Assembly (NCBI GenBank): GCA_030039095.1
Contig: JASHQP010000661.1
Location: 1 to 43,933, forward strand
Direction: 5' to 3'
DNA: 43,933 bases
Source: Streptosporangiaceae bacterium
Lineage (GTDB): Bacteria; Actinomycetota; Actinomycetes; Streptosporangiales; Streptosporangiaceae
A program made the position numbers and the translations under genes. This document shows positions 22,795 through 30,694 of the stretch, one piece after another (positions within the stretch are counted from its first letter, which is position 1; the number at the start of each line of letters is the position of its first letter). Under the pieces are notes generated by a model. The model had not been told where the DNA came from. It did not search any database and was given only the letters and a program-made list of their open reading frames with translations.

Positions 22795-23203
22795 GAAGCC
22801 TGATGCACCCGGGCCCCGGCCGCGATCAGGTCGAACAGCCATCCGCCCTTGGCCAGGTCTTCGAGCGTCTGCCGGGACGTGGGGTTGATGGCCAGCGACA
22901 CCCGATCGTCGCTCTGGTGCCCCTTGACCACCTCGGCGACGATCGCGAAGTCCCGCAGCCCCGGATTTGCCGACGACCCGACCACGACCTGGGACACCTC
23001 TTCCCCGGCGGCCTCCCGGACCGGCACGACGTTGCCGGGGCTGGACGGTCGAGCCCGAGTGCCTCGAGTTCGAGCATCACCAGCGTGCCGGTGGCGTCCT
23101 GGGTGAGCGTCTGGTCGATCGAGAGCGCGATCTCGGCACCGGGCCGCATCTCGCCGGAGACAAGGTGCGAGGCGATCAGCTGCTGCGCAACGTTGTGTGC
23201 CAC
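22795..23203 (-). pseudogene. acnA: Aconitate hydratase with large internal deletion
   Basis: From the ATG at 23203 the frame reads MAHNVAQQLIASHLVSGEM, IALSIDQTLTQDATGTLVML and ELEALGLDR, the N-terminus of monomeric aconitase (D-Q-x-x-x-Q-D-A-T-G motif). It then jumps to a different frame with GNVVPVREAAGEEVSQVVVG, SSANPGLRDFAIVAEVV, VSLAINPTSRQTLEDLA and LFDLIAAGARVHQASG, a segment from mid-protein (the (S/T)-A-N-P-G motif). Roughly 200 or more residues, including iron-sulfur cysteines, are deleted at about 23050, and the C-terminal half is gone at about 22795. Confidence 0.8.
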
Positions 23204-23259
23204 CCGGATCGGACTACCCTGCCCGGGCCCCGGTAACCCGCGCCGTCCACAATCGGGTT

Positions 23260-24159
23260 ATGGTCTCTGAGATCTTCGACGCCGACCGGTGGCGGGCCGC
23301 CCCGGGGTTCTCCTTCACCGACATCACGTATCACCGTGCCGTCGGCTCGGGCACGGTCCGTGTCGCCTTCAACCGGCCCGAGGTCCGCAACGCGTTCCGG
23401 CCGCACACCGTCGACGAGCTGTACCGGGCGCTGGATCACGCCCGGATGTCGAGCGACGTCGGCTGCGTGCTGCTGACCGGCAACGGCCCGTCCCCGAAGG
23501 ACGGCGGCTGGGCCTTCTGTTCCGGTGGTGATCAACGCATCCGCGGGCGCGACGGCTACCGGTACGCCGACGGCGAGACCGCCGCGGGCATCGACCCGGC
23601 GCGCAGCGGGCGGCTGCACATCATGGAGGTGCACCGGCTGATCCGGTTCATGCCCAAGGTCGTCATCTGCGTGGTGCCCGGCTGGGCGGCGGGCGGCGGG
23701 CACAGCCTGCACGTCGTCTGCGACCTCACCCTGGCCAGCCGCGAGCATGCCCGCTTCAAGCAGACGGACGCCGACGTCGGCAGCTTCGACGGGGGCTTCG
23801 GCTCGGCGTACCTGGCCAGGCAGGTGGGCCAGAAGTTCGCGCGGGAGATCTTTTTTCTCGGCGACACCTACGACGCCGAGGCAGCGCACCGGATGGGCAT
23901 GGTCAACGCGGTGGTGCCGCATGCCGAGCTGGAGAACACCGCGCTGGAGTGGGCGGAGAAGATCAACGCCAAGAGCCCGACGTCCCAGCGGATGCTGAAG
24001 TTCGCGTTCAACCTCGTCGACGACGGGCTCGTCGGCCAGCAGGTGTTCTCGACCGAGGCCACGCGGCTCGCGTACATGACCGACGAGGCCGCCGAGGGCC
24101 GGGACGCCTTCCTGGAGAAGCGCGACCCGGACTGGGACCGCTTCCCGTACTACTACTGA
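23260..24159 (+). CDS. menB: 1,4-dihydroxy-2-naphthoyl-CoA synthase
   Basis: 299 aa crotonase-fold enzyme of menaquinone synthesis that cyclises o-succinylbenzoyl-CoA. MenB signatures are FTDITYHRAVGSGTVRVAFN, RPEVRNAFRPHTVDELYRAL, WAFCSGGDQRIRGRDGY (oxyanion Gly), PGWAAGGGHSLHVVCDLTLA, QTDADVGSFDGGFGSAYLAR (catalytic Asp region), and the C-terminal DAFLEKRDPDWDRFPYYY. Length agrees with actinobacterial MenB. No other men gene lies in the window, so the pathway is either dispersed or the gene is isolated. No clear ribosome binding site precedes ATG 23260; it may be leaderless. Confidence 0.95.
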   Translation: MVSEIFDADRWRAAPGFSFTDITYHRAVGSGTVRVAFNRPEVRNAFRPHTVDELYRALDHARMSSDVGCVLLTGNGPSPKDGGWAFCSGGDQRIRGRDGYRYADGETAAGIDPARSGRLHIMEVHRLIRFMPKVVICVVPGWAAGGGHSLHVVCDLTLASREHARFKQTDADVGSFDGGFGSAYLARQVGQKFAREIFFLGDTYDAEAAHRMGMVNAVVPHAELENTALEWAEKINAKSPTSQRMLKFAFNLVDDGLVGQQVFSTEATRLAYMTDEAAEGRDAFLEKRDPDWDRFPYYY

Positions 24160-24199
24160 AGGCCAGCCAGAACGGCTACTGGAGGCCAGCCAGAACGGC
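24160..24199. repeat. 17-bp direct repeat at convergent gene ends
   Basis: AGGCCAGCCAGAACGGC occurs at 24160-24176 and 24183-24199 (23-bp period). The second copy encodes the last residues of the minus-strand flavoprotein (AVLAGLQ), and the first is a spare copy beyond its stop, abutting the menB stop. Confidence 0.85.
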
Positions 24200-24706
24200 C
24201 CGGAGGTCGTCCCACGGGAACACGGCGGGATCGCCGGTGGCGCCCGGAAGACGTGCCGGATCGAAGATCACCCGCACTCCCCACTCGCGGAGCAGGCCGA
24301 GGTTGCGCTGGAAGGCCGGGTGCCGGGAAAGCGCAACGTTCGGCCACGGGACCGCGATGATCGGCAGGCCGGCGCCGAGGCCCTCGTTCAGCAGCCCGAG
24401 CGCCAGCGTGTCGCTGATGCCCAGCGCCAGCCGGTTGACCGTGCTGAACGTGGCCGGGGCCACGACGAACGCGTCGGCCGACGGCAGCACGTCCGGATCA
24501 TCCGGCTGCTTGTACTGCGACCGGACCGGATGCCCGGTCAGCTCGGCCAGGCGCCCCGCGTCGAGGAACTTGGTCCCGTCCGGAGTCGCGATCACGCAGA
24601 CGTCCCAGCCCTGCTGCTGGGCGAAGCCGACAAAGGCACCGAGCTGCGCCGCCGGGGGCCCGCCGCACGCCACGACGTAAAGCACTGGCTGCTTGTCCGC
24701 CTTCAC
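24176..24706 (-). CDS. Flavoprotein of the HFCD family (PPC decarboxylase/Dfp-like)
   Basis: 176 aa. LYVVACGGPPAAQLGAFVGF binds FMN phosphate in this fold; DVCVIATPDGTKFLD, ADAFVVAPATFSTVNRLALG, ISDTLALGLLNEGLGAG and IIAVPWPNVALSRHPAFQRN follow. The VAPATF-x-T-x-N and S-D-T-L-A-L motifs are characteristic of homo-oligomeric flavin-containing Cys decarboxylases. The coenzyme A synthetase half of CoaBC is absent, and the catalytic His is not obvious, so the activity may differ from 4'-phosphopantothenoylcysteine decarboxylation. Convergent with menB, with a 16-bp gap. Confidence 0.85.
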   Translation of the reverse strand: MKADKQPVLYVVACGGPPAAQLGAFVGFAQQQGWDVCVIATPDGTKFLDAGRLAELTGHPVRSQYKQPDDPDVLPSADAFVVAPATFSTVNRLALGISDTLALGLLNEGLGAGLPIIAVPWPNVALSRHPAFQRNLGLLREWGVRVIFDPARLPGATGDPAVFPWDDLRAVLAGLQ

Positions 24707-25207
24707 CAGAGCACGATACCCAGAGCGTCAGAGACGCCGCCATCGCTCGTCCCGGTGGCACGAAATACCGGGCTGCAGGGACCGAATCCGCTGCCACGCC
24801 GGCTTTCGCTGCCCGTCGGCCCTCGCTGGCGCGTTGCTTATCTGTGAACGCAGGCATGGCGGGCTGGCACGCAGGCCATCCCGCATGTTTTCGATTGTGC
24901 ATCCAGAAGGGCTATCTGGCTTTCAGCTTCTCCCTTTTTCGACGTCGTGCAGTTCGTCTAGAGGTCACTCTCTAGTAACACATATCAAATTGACATTTGC
25001 TCGCCGGGCCGCCTTTCTGAGACGGCCCGTGGCCGTACCACCTGATTTGACTGGGCAGTGGGCGACGCGACGCCCGAGCATCGCCCACTGCGCAGCCTCC
25101 TCGCAAGCGCCGCTCACTCAGGGCTGCCGCGAGAAACCACAGGTCACCACCATGATCATGGACCCGGCCGGTTTCAATCTGGTGGCGAAGATGCCGCTCC
25201 TGTCGAG
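24707..25207. other. Non-coding stretch between flavoprotein and small exported protein
   Basis: No frame here shows convincing protein similarity. The AT content rises at 24880-25010 (CACATATCAAATTGACATTTGC and a CTAGAGGTCACTCTCTAG dyad near 24957), which may hold promoters. A long-armed hairpin lies at 25055-25091 and a 19-codon open frame begins at 25152. Confidence 0.5.
25055..25091 (+). terminator. Perfect 11-bp hairpin (terminator or structured RNA)
   Basis: GCAGTGGGCGA (25055-25065) pairs perfectly with TCGCCCACTGC (25081-25091) around a 15-nt loop. No coding sequence ends immediately before it on either strand, so it may terminate an unannotated short transcript from the AT-rich segment near 24960, or form part of a small RNA. 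Confidence 0.4.
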
Positions 25208-25211
25208 CTAG
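25152..25211 (+). CDS. Possible short peptide (19 aa)
   Basis: ATG 25152 opens a 19-codon frame, MIMDPAGFNLVAKMPLLSS, ending at a TAG that shares the CTAG tetranucleotide with the stop of the convergent exported protein. It is preceded by a hairpin and by CACAGGTCACC, a weak ribosome binding site. There is no recognisable family. It may be a signal or modified peptide, or chance. Confidence 0.2.
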   Translation: MIMDPAGFNLVAKMPLLSS

Positions 25212-25432
25212 TACATCCAGGGGAGGTTGGCGACGTGTATGGCATCCGCATGGACGCCGGGGGCACTGATTCCGTGAGCGGAAGCCGCCGCCGCGGCGGC
25301 ACCCACTCCGACCAGTACGAGCGTGGGCACAATTCTGCGCCGAGCCGTTGCGGAAACGGCCTCACGGCGATGCCGTCCCACCGGCTTGCCGGCCCGCGCA
25401 CTCCGATGCCGTAACGATCCGTGACTACTCAT
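25208..25432 (-). CDS. Small exported or membrane-anchored protein (74 aa)
   Basis: The ATG at 25432 is preceded by GGAAGGACTTCTCG, a good ribosome binding site. A basic N-terminus (HGSLRHRSARAGKPVGRHRR) leads into a hydrophobic segment IVPTLVLVGVGAAAAAASAH, followed by about 20 residues ending HVANLPWMY. This is a long signal-peptide or anchor arrangement with possible cleavage after SAH. It fits the many short secreted actinomycete proteins of unknown function. It is divergent from the AfsR-like regulator gene across a 680-bp non-coding region. Confidence 0.6.
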   Translation of the reverse strand: MSSHGSLRHRSARAGKPVGRHRREAVSATARRRIVPTLVLVGVGAAAAAASAHGISAPGVHADAIHVANLPWMY

Positions 25433-25655
25433 CGAGAAGTCCTTCCATTGAGGTCTTAAATGCCAGGTCCTCTCAGATCGATAAACTACCCTACAAACCC
25501 CCGCTGAGCATGGCATTTGGCGTGAGACGAGGCACTATTTTCTGCAATTCGAGCCCATCACGGCGCACAATGCACATGCACGTACGGACCGTCATGATTG
25601 GGCACTGCGCGTGAGGCTTGCCGCGCGAATTAACGCGGGTGAGTCGATGCCGGCG

Positions 25656-25724
25656 CTTTCGGGGAACCCGGATTCTGCACGGAGAGTGACTTTCGGGGAA
25701 CCCCGGATTCTGCACGGAGAGTGA
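25656..25724 (+). repeat. Tandem 34/35-bp extragenic repeat
   Basis: A unit starting CTTTCGGGGAACCC and ending GGATTCTGCACGGAGAGTGA fills 25656-25689 and recurs at 25690-25724 with a single inserted C. In the second copy CGGGGAACCCCG is a near-perfect dyad. No similarity to an insertion sequence end was evident by eye. Confidence 0.85.
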
Positions 25725-25855
25725 ACCGCGGGCCACGCGAATCCGTTAGTCTCGGCGCGACGGTCCGGATGCGCTTTTCGTACCGCGAGCCTCGCCCATC
25801 TCTGTTATCACGGAAATCCCATCGTTCTCGGTGGTAACGGCAGCCACTTCTGTGG

Positions 25856-25905
25856 CTGGGCGCGGAGCGGCCGGGCGGGCCGGCAGGACTGGGCGCGGAG
25901 CGGCC
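25856..25905 (+). repeat. 17-bp direct repeat, 33-bp period
   Basis: CTGGGCGCGGAGCGGCC is found at 25856-25872 and 25889-25905; the following 10 or so bases are also similar (GGGCGGGCCGGCA versus TGGCGAGCCCGGCA), indicating a diverging 33-bp tandem unit. Confidence 0.75.
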
Positions 25906-26113
25906 TGGCGAGCCCGGCAACGCGCCGCCCTGAAACCTCTCGTGCAATTTTCATTCAAACAGTCAATTGCCACGCGCATATCCACTGCATTTTTTGCGGA
26001 GTTTGCGTGAAGCGTCTTTATAAATGGGTATCAGGAGGACAGAATCTCCTCTAGAGCGCTTCCGGTGCACGGGCGCCGAGCAGGCCGCGGGCGGTGAACG
26101 ATGCAGGTCGGTC

Positions 26114-29100
26114 ATGGAATTCCGGGTCCTGGGGCCGACTGAGCTGTGGTCGGCCGGGCAGCCATGTGACCTGGGGTCGGCCAAGGCGCGCAGTGTCCTG
26201 GCGATTCTTCTGCTGACGCCGCGCACGATCGTCCCGGCGGGCGCGCTCATCGACCGGTTGTGGGACACCCGGCCGCCGGCCAAGGCCCGGGAAACCCTGT
26301 CCGTCTACGTGGCCCGGCTCCGGGCGTCACTCCGGCAGGCCGTCGGCGACAGCGTCCGGCTGGCCGGGCGCGCCAACGGCTACGTGCTCGACGTCGATCC
26401 CGAGGCGGTTGACCTGCATCAGTTCCGCCGGCTGCGCCGGCAGGCAGGCGCCCTGGCCGAGAGCGGAGACCGTGATCATGCGGCGCGGCTGCTGCGCGAG
26501 GCGGACGCGCTGTGGCACGGCCCGGCGCTGGCAGGAATCCGCGGCGACTGGGTGGAGCGGATGCGCGACAGCCTGGAAGAAGAGCGCCGGGCGGTCATCC
26601 TCGAACGCGTCGAGTGCGAGCTCGAACTAGGCCGCCACGCCGACCTGATCAGTGAGCTTCGCGGCCTAGTCGCCCAGTACCCCCTGGATGAGACGTTCAT
26701 CGCGCACCAGATGACGGCCCTCTACCGGAGCGGCCGGCAGGGTGATGCACTCAGCGTCTACCGGGAAACCCACAGCCTGCTCGCCGAGGAGCAGGGAACC
26801 GAGCCAGGCCCGGAGCTGGACGAACTCCACCAGCGGATCCTGCGCCGTGACCCCGAGCTTTCGGCGAGGCCCGCGAGCCGCCGGCCCGGGTCGCTGCCGC
26901 TGCCGGACACGCTCCCGCCCGAAACCGCTGCGTTCGTCGGGCGCAGCAGCGAACTGGCGCAGCTGACCCGCGAGCACGGCGGCGACCCCCAGGTCAGCGT
27001 CATCGAGGGCATGCCCGGCGTGGGGAAGACCGCGCTCGCCGTGCACGCCGCCCGCGCCGTCGCCTCGCGCTACCCGGACGGGACGTTCTACCTCAACTTC
27101 CACACCAACGATCCCGGGAGCCCATCGCTCGACTCGGCCGAGGCGCTGCACCGCCTGCTCCAGATGCTGAGTGTGCCCGCCGCGCAGATTCCCGAGGCGA
27201 TCGGCAAGCGGGCCGCGCTGTGGCGCGCCGAGCTGAGCCGGCGGCGTGCCCTGGTGATCCTCGACGACGCCGCCACCGGCGACCAGATCCGCCCGCTCCT
27301 GCCCGAGGTCGGGGGATGCCGGATCTTGATAACGGCCCGGTGCGCTCTGCCCGGTCTGGAGGACATCCAGGTCGTCACGCTCGACGCGCTGCCCGCGGAC
27401 GACGCGGTCATGCTGTTCGCGCAGGCCGCGACCCCGGACATGGTTCGCGACCAGAACGAGGCCGCCACGGCCGTCGAGCTCGTCGGGCGCAACCCCCTCG
27501 CGATCCAGCTCACCGCCGCCGGGCTGGCCCGCGGGTACCCGTTCCGGGCGGCCGATCTGGCCGGGAAACTGGCCCAGACAGGCCCCGGGCTGGACGACAG
27601 CGGTGCGGCAAACCCGCTGGTGATGTCCGCCTTCGACCTGTCGTACCGTGCGCTGGGCCACGACCACCAGCAGTTCTTCCGGCGGCTGGGCCTGAGCCCC
27701 TGTCCTCTGGTCAGCCTGCACGCCGCGGCGGCGCTCGGCGGCTGCACCGTCGCCGAGGCAGAAAAGGCCCTCACCGCCCTCCTTGATCATCACCTGCTGG
27801 AGCAGGACCGGGCGGGCCAGTTCCGGTTCCACGACCTCATCCGCGGCTTCGCGGCCGCGCGTGCGGCGCACGATGATCCTGCGGACGAGCGGCGAGAGGC
27901 CGTGGGCAGGCTCCTGGACTACTATCTGGGTTCGGCCGACACGGCTGACCAGGTCCTTCATCCCTTCCGCCACCGGATGCCGGTGTGGGTCGCCCATCCC
28001 CCGGCCGACAGCCCCGCACTCGGCACGCCGGCGGCCGCGGCCGGCTGGCTGGAATCCGAATGGCGCAACATGCTGCAGGCCGTGCGGCACGCCAGCGAAC
28101 ACGAATGGCAGCGGCAGTGCGCCGACCTCAGTCACGTCCTGGCAGGCTTCCTGGAAATCAGGGCGTACTGGCACGAGGCGATCGAGGCCCACACCCTCGC
28201 CCTGCAGGCCTGCCGCTACCTCGCCGACCCGGCCAGGATCGCGCGGGCGTCGCTCGAGCTCAGCGTCGTCACGCAGCAAACCGGGAAGCACGCGGCAGCG
28301 CTCGACCTGGCCGAGGAGGCCGCGGCGATCTACCGCTCGCTGGGCGACGGGTGCGGCCAGGCGGAAGCCCTGGACCAGATGGGCCTGGCGAACCAGCGCG
28401 CGGCCCGTTCCCGCGAGGCGCTCGCCTACTTCCAGGAAGCACAGATCCTGTACGCGGGCGCCGGGGACCGGCACGGCGTGGCGGATACCCTCAGCCATTC
28501 CGGAATCGCCTGCTGGCACCTCGGGCACTACCCGGACGCAATGCAGAACCTGCTCGGCGCGCTCGGCCTGTACTGCGAGGTCGCCGACCGGCGCGGCGAG
28601 GCAAAGAGCCTCAACAACCTGGCGAAGATGCAGGTCTACGCCGGCGAGCATCGAGAAGCGCTCGCGAATTACCAGAGGTCGCTGGAGATTTTCAACGAGA
28701 TAGGCGGCGCGCAGAGCCAGGCGATTCTGTATCAGAGCATCGGCAGCGTACATAGTTATGAGGGCAGCTACGAAGATGCCCTCGAGGCCTGCCGGCGGGC
28801 TCTCGACATATACCGCAGCATCGGCGATCTTCCCGATGAGGCCGACGTGCTCATCGACATCGGCGCCATTTACCGGAACGCCGGATTCTCTTACGAGGCG
28901 CTGATTCATTACGAGAGGGCCGCGCTGGTCGCTGCTGAGATCGGGAACCTGTCCCAGCAGGTGATGGCGCTGCGCGGGATGGCGGATGTGCACCGCGGCT
29001 CCGGCGGGTACAGCGACGCGCTGCAGAATTACAGCGCTGCTCTGCGGCTGGCACGGGAGATCGGGGACCCGTACGAGGAGGCAAAACTCCTCGAGGGAAT

Positions 29101-29257
29101 GGCAGAGACGACGCTCACTACGCAGGGACCGCACGCAGCCCGGATCCTTTTCCGCCAGGCCCTCGACATCTTCGAACGGCTCGGCGTCCCGGAAGCCGAG
29201 GCGGCGCGGGCACGCCTGGACGCCACCGACCCGGCGTTCGGGCGCCGCACCTCGTAG
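26114..29257 (+). CDS. AfsR/SARP-type regulator: BTAD, NB-ARC and TPR domains
   Basis: 1047 aa from ATG 26114 (MEFRVLGPTELWSAGQP). Residues about 1-95 form the OmpR-type winged helix (GSAKARSVLAILLLTPRTIV, ETLSVYVARLRASLRQ, GYVLDV). BTAD covers about 100-245 (VDLHQFRRLRRQAGALAESG, QMTALYRSGRQGDALSVYRE). NB-ARC covers about 280-540 with P-loop EGMPGVGKTALAV (about 298), Walker B RRALVILDDA and RNPLAIQLTAAGL. TPR repeats fill about 680-1010 (for example YQSIGSVHSYEGSYEDALEA). Such STAND ATPases activate antibiotic or stress genes. It is followed by the nitric oxide synthase gene on the same strand, a likely target. Confidence 0.92.
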   Translation: MEFRVLGPTELWSAGQPCDLGSAKARSVLAILLLTPRTIVPAGALIDRLWDTRPPAKARETLSVYVARLRASLRQAVGDSVRLAGRANGYVLDVDPEAVDLHQFRRLRRQAGALAESGDRDHAARLLREADALWHGPALAGIRGDWVERMRDSLEEERRAVILERVECELELGRHADLISELRGLVAQYPLDETFIAHQMTALYRSGRQGDALSVYRETHSLLAEEQGTEPGPELDELHQRILRRDPELSARPASRRPGSLPLPDTLPPETAAFVGRSSELAQLTREHGGDPQVSVIEGMPGVGKTALAVHAARAVASRYPDGTFYLNFHTNDPGSPSLDSAEALHRLLQMLSVPAAQIPEAIGKRAALWRAELSRRRALVILDDAATGDQIRPLLPEVGGCRILITARCALPGLEDIQVVTLDALPADDAVMLFAQAATPDMVRDQNEAATAVELVGRNPLAIQLTAAGLARGYPFRAADLAGKLAQTGPGLDDSGAANPLVMSAFDLSYRALGHDHQQFFRRLGLSPCPLVSLHAAAALGGCTVAEAEKALTALLDHHLLEQDRAGQFRFHDLIRGFAAARAAHDDPADERREAVGRLLDYYLGSADTADQVLHPFRHRMPVWVAHPPADSPALGTPAAAAGWLESEWRNMLQAVRHASEHEWQRQCADLSHVLAGFLEIRAYWHEAIEAHTLALQACRYLADPARIARASLELSVVTQQTGKHAAALDLAEEAAAIYRSLGDGCGQAEALDQMGLANQRAARSREALAYFQEAQILYAGAGDRHGVADTLSHSGIACWHLGHYPDAMQNLLGALGLYCEVADRRGEAKSLNNLAKMQVYAGEHREALANYQRSLEIFNEIGGAQSQAILYQSIGSVHSYEGSYEDALEACRRALDIYRSIGDLPDEADVLIDIGAIYRNAGFSYEALIHYERAALVAAEIGNLSQQVMALRGMADVHRGSGGYSDALQNYSAALRLAREIGDPYEEAKLLEGMAETTLTTQGPHAARILFRQALDIFERLGVPEAEAARARLDATDPAFGRRTS

Positions 29258-29387
29258 CCCGCGCGCGGCGGCGCGCGCAGCCTCGCCCCGGCCATTGCCG
29301 TCCTGCGGCGCTGACCTGGGGCGCAGTCGAGGTGTCAAGGAAACTGCAATAAATGCGTCCGGATCGCGAGCGCACTCTGGTGCTGTG

Positions 29388-29401
29388 ATTTCCGGCAGGA
29401 A
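29388..29401 (+). promoter_or_regulatory. Inverted repeat upstream of NOS
   Basis: TTTCC-GGCA-GGAAA is a perfect 5-bp-arm dyad 33 bp before the NOS ATG. The 177-bp gap after the regulator gene (29258-29434) also has a GC-rich GCGCGCGGCGGCGCGCGC stem that could terminate the regulator transcript. No clear SARP heptamer repeats were found. Confidence 0.35.
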
Positions 29402-29434
29402 ACCGCGACGGCCGGCACCGGAGGGCGCGACATC

Positions 29435-30694
29435 ATGCGGGACCAGAATGAGCGGGCTGCTCCGCTTCCTGGCGAGGTATCCGTGGCACGCAGCCAGCGG
29501 AATACCTTGCGGGATTCCGGCTGGCCTCCGCGCGGGAGCGAGTCGCGCAGTCGCGCCCGGCTCGACGCGCTTCCCGCGCGGAGGCCCCTGGCGGGCGACG
29601 ATCCGTCGGCGGCTGCCGCCCTGCACGCCAGCGCCCGGCAGTTCATCACGCTCTTCCACACCGAGAACCGGGCGGGCGCGCCCGACCGCCGGCTCTGGCA
29701 CGTCCGCCGCGAGATCGAGGCGACCGGGACTTACTGGCACACCCCAGAGGAACTGGCCTTCGGCACCCGTGTCGCCTGGCGGAACAGCGCCCGGTGCGCT
29801 GGCCGGGTGTACCGGAGCAGCCTGGAGGTGCGCGACCGCCGCGAGATCACGGCCGCGGCGGACGTCGCCGCCGAGTGCATCGGGCATCTGCGGGAGGCGA
29901 CGAACGGCGGCCGGATCCGGCCGATGATCACGATCTTCGCGCCCGACCAGCCGGGCTGGCCGGGCCCGCGCATCCTCAGCTCCCAGCTGGTGCGGTACGC
30001 GGGTCATGAGACCGCCGATGGCTCCGTCCTCGGGGACCCGGCGAACGCGGACGTCACCCTCCTCGCCCGCCATCTCGGCTGGTCCGGCGGCCGGCCCGCG
30101 AGCCGCTTCGATGTTCTCCCCCTGATCGTCGAGGAGGCCGGCGACGTTCCCACGCTGCACGACCTGCCCGGCGACGCGGTGCTCGAGGTGATGATCAGGC
30201 ATCCGGACTTCGCCTGGCTCGCCGGCCTCGGCCTGCGGTGGCACGCCATGCCGGTGATCAGCGACATGTATCTGGACATCGGCGGCGTGCGGTACCCGGC
30301 GGCGCCGTTCAACGGCTGGTACCTGGGCAGCGAGGTCTCCCGGCACCTCGGCAGCGCCGGCCGCTACGACCAGCTTCCGGTGATCGCCAGGCGCCTGGGC
30401 CTGGCCACGGACGGGGATCCGGAGCTGTGGAAGCACAGGGCGATGACCGTGCTCGACCTCGCGGTGCTGCACTCGTTCAGCACGTCCGGGGTGACGATTT
30501 CCGATCATCACCCCGAGCCGGTACGCGCCGCGGAGCACCCGCCGAATCCCTACCGCCACCCCGCACCCGCCCAGTTCATCGGCTTACCCGGCCCGGACTC
30601 CAGGGCTGCGGCGCCTCCCGTGTACCGCCGTCCGCCGCCATCAGTTGCCGATGCTCCGCTGATCGGCGCGCCCGAGGGCCGGTTCATGGAATGA
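29435..30694 (+). CDS. nos: Bacterial nitric oxide synthase (oxygenase domain)
   Basis: 419 aa; oxidises L-arginine via N-hydroxyarginine to citrulline and NO using heme and a pterin. The heme-thiolate Cys is in WRNSARCAGR (about residue 121); RIRPMITIFAP and ILSSQLVRYAGHE follow; PLIVEEAGD, RWHAMPVISDMYLDIGGVRY and PFNGWYLGSEVSRHLG contain the substrate Glu and conserved Trp; HSFSTSGVTISDHH ends the core. No reductase domain, so cellular flavoproteins must supply electrons. The first 60 residues are a non-conserved Arg-rich extension compared with Bacillus NOS (about 360 aa). GGAGGG precedes the ATG. The 3' end overlaps the convergent DivIVA-like gene by 54 bp. Confidence 0.93.
   Translation: MRDQNERAAPLPGEVSVARSQRNTLRDSGWPPRGSESRSRARLDALPARRPLAGDDPSAAAALHASARQFITLFHTENRAGAPDRRLWHVRREIEATGTYWHTPEELAFGTRVAWRNSARCAGRVYRSSLEVRDRREITAAADVAAECIGHLREATNGGRIRPMITIFAPDQPGWPGPRILSSQLVRYAGHETADGSVLGDPANADVTLLARHLGWSGGRPASRFDVLPLIVEEAGDVPTLHDLPGDAVLEVMIRHPDFAWLAGLGLRWHAMPVISDMYLDIGGVRYPAAPFNGWYLGSEVSRHLGSAGRYDQLPVIARRLGLATDGDPELWKHRAMTVLDLAVLHSFSTSGVTISDHHPEPVRAAEHPPNPYRHPAPAQFIGLPGPDSRAAAPPVYRRPPPSVADAPLIGAPEGRFME

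Larger units (their letters stand above)
25433..26113. other. 680-bp non-coding region upstream of the AfsR-like regulator
   Basis: No credible coding frame. It contains a tandem 34/35-bp repeat (25656-25724), a 17-bp direct repeat (25856-25905), AT-rich segments at 25470-25560 and 25940-26030, and a small AGGAG/CTCCT dyad at 26033-26050. The length and AT-rich blocks suggest a complex promoter or long leader for the regulator gene; the repeats may be an extragenic element. Confidence 0.5.

Noticed and set aside
25656..25724. Tandem 34/35-bp repeat considered as insertion-sequence ends or an attachment site
   Set aside because: The copies are direct rather than inverted, no transposase or integrase is nearby, and no tRNA gene is present.
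26666..30559. 1297-codon open frame on the minus strand
   Set aside because: It is antisense to the AfsR-like regulator and NOS genes; the translation is Arg/Pro/Gly/Val-rich with no domains, a common artefact of high GC third positions.
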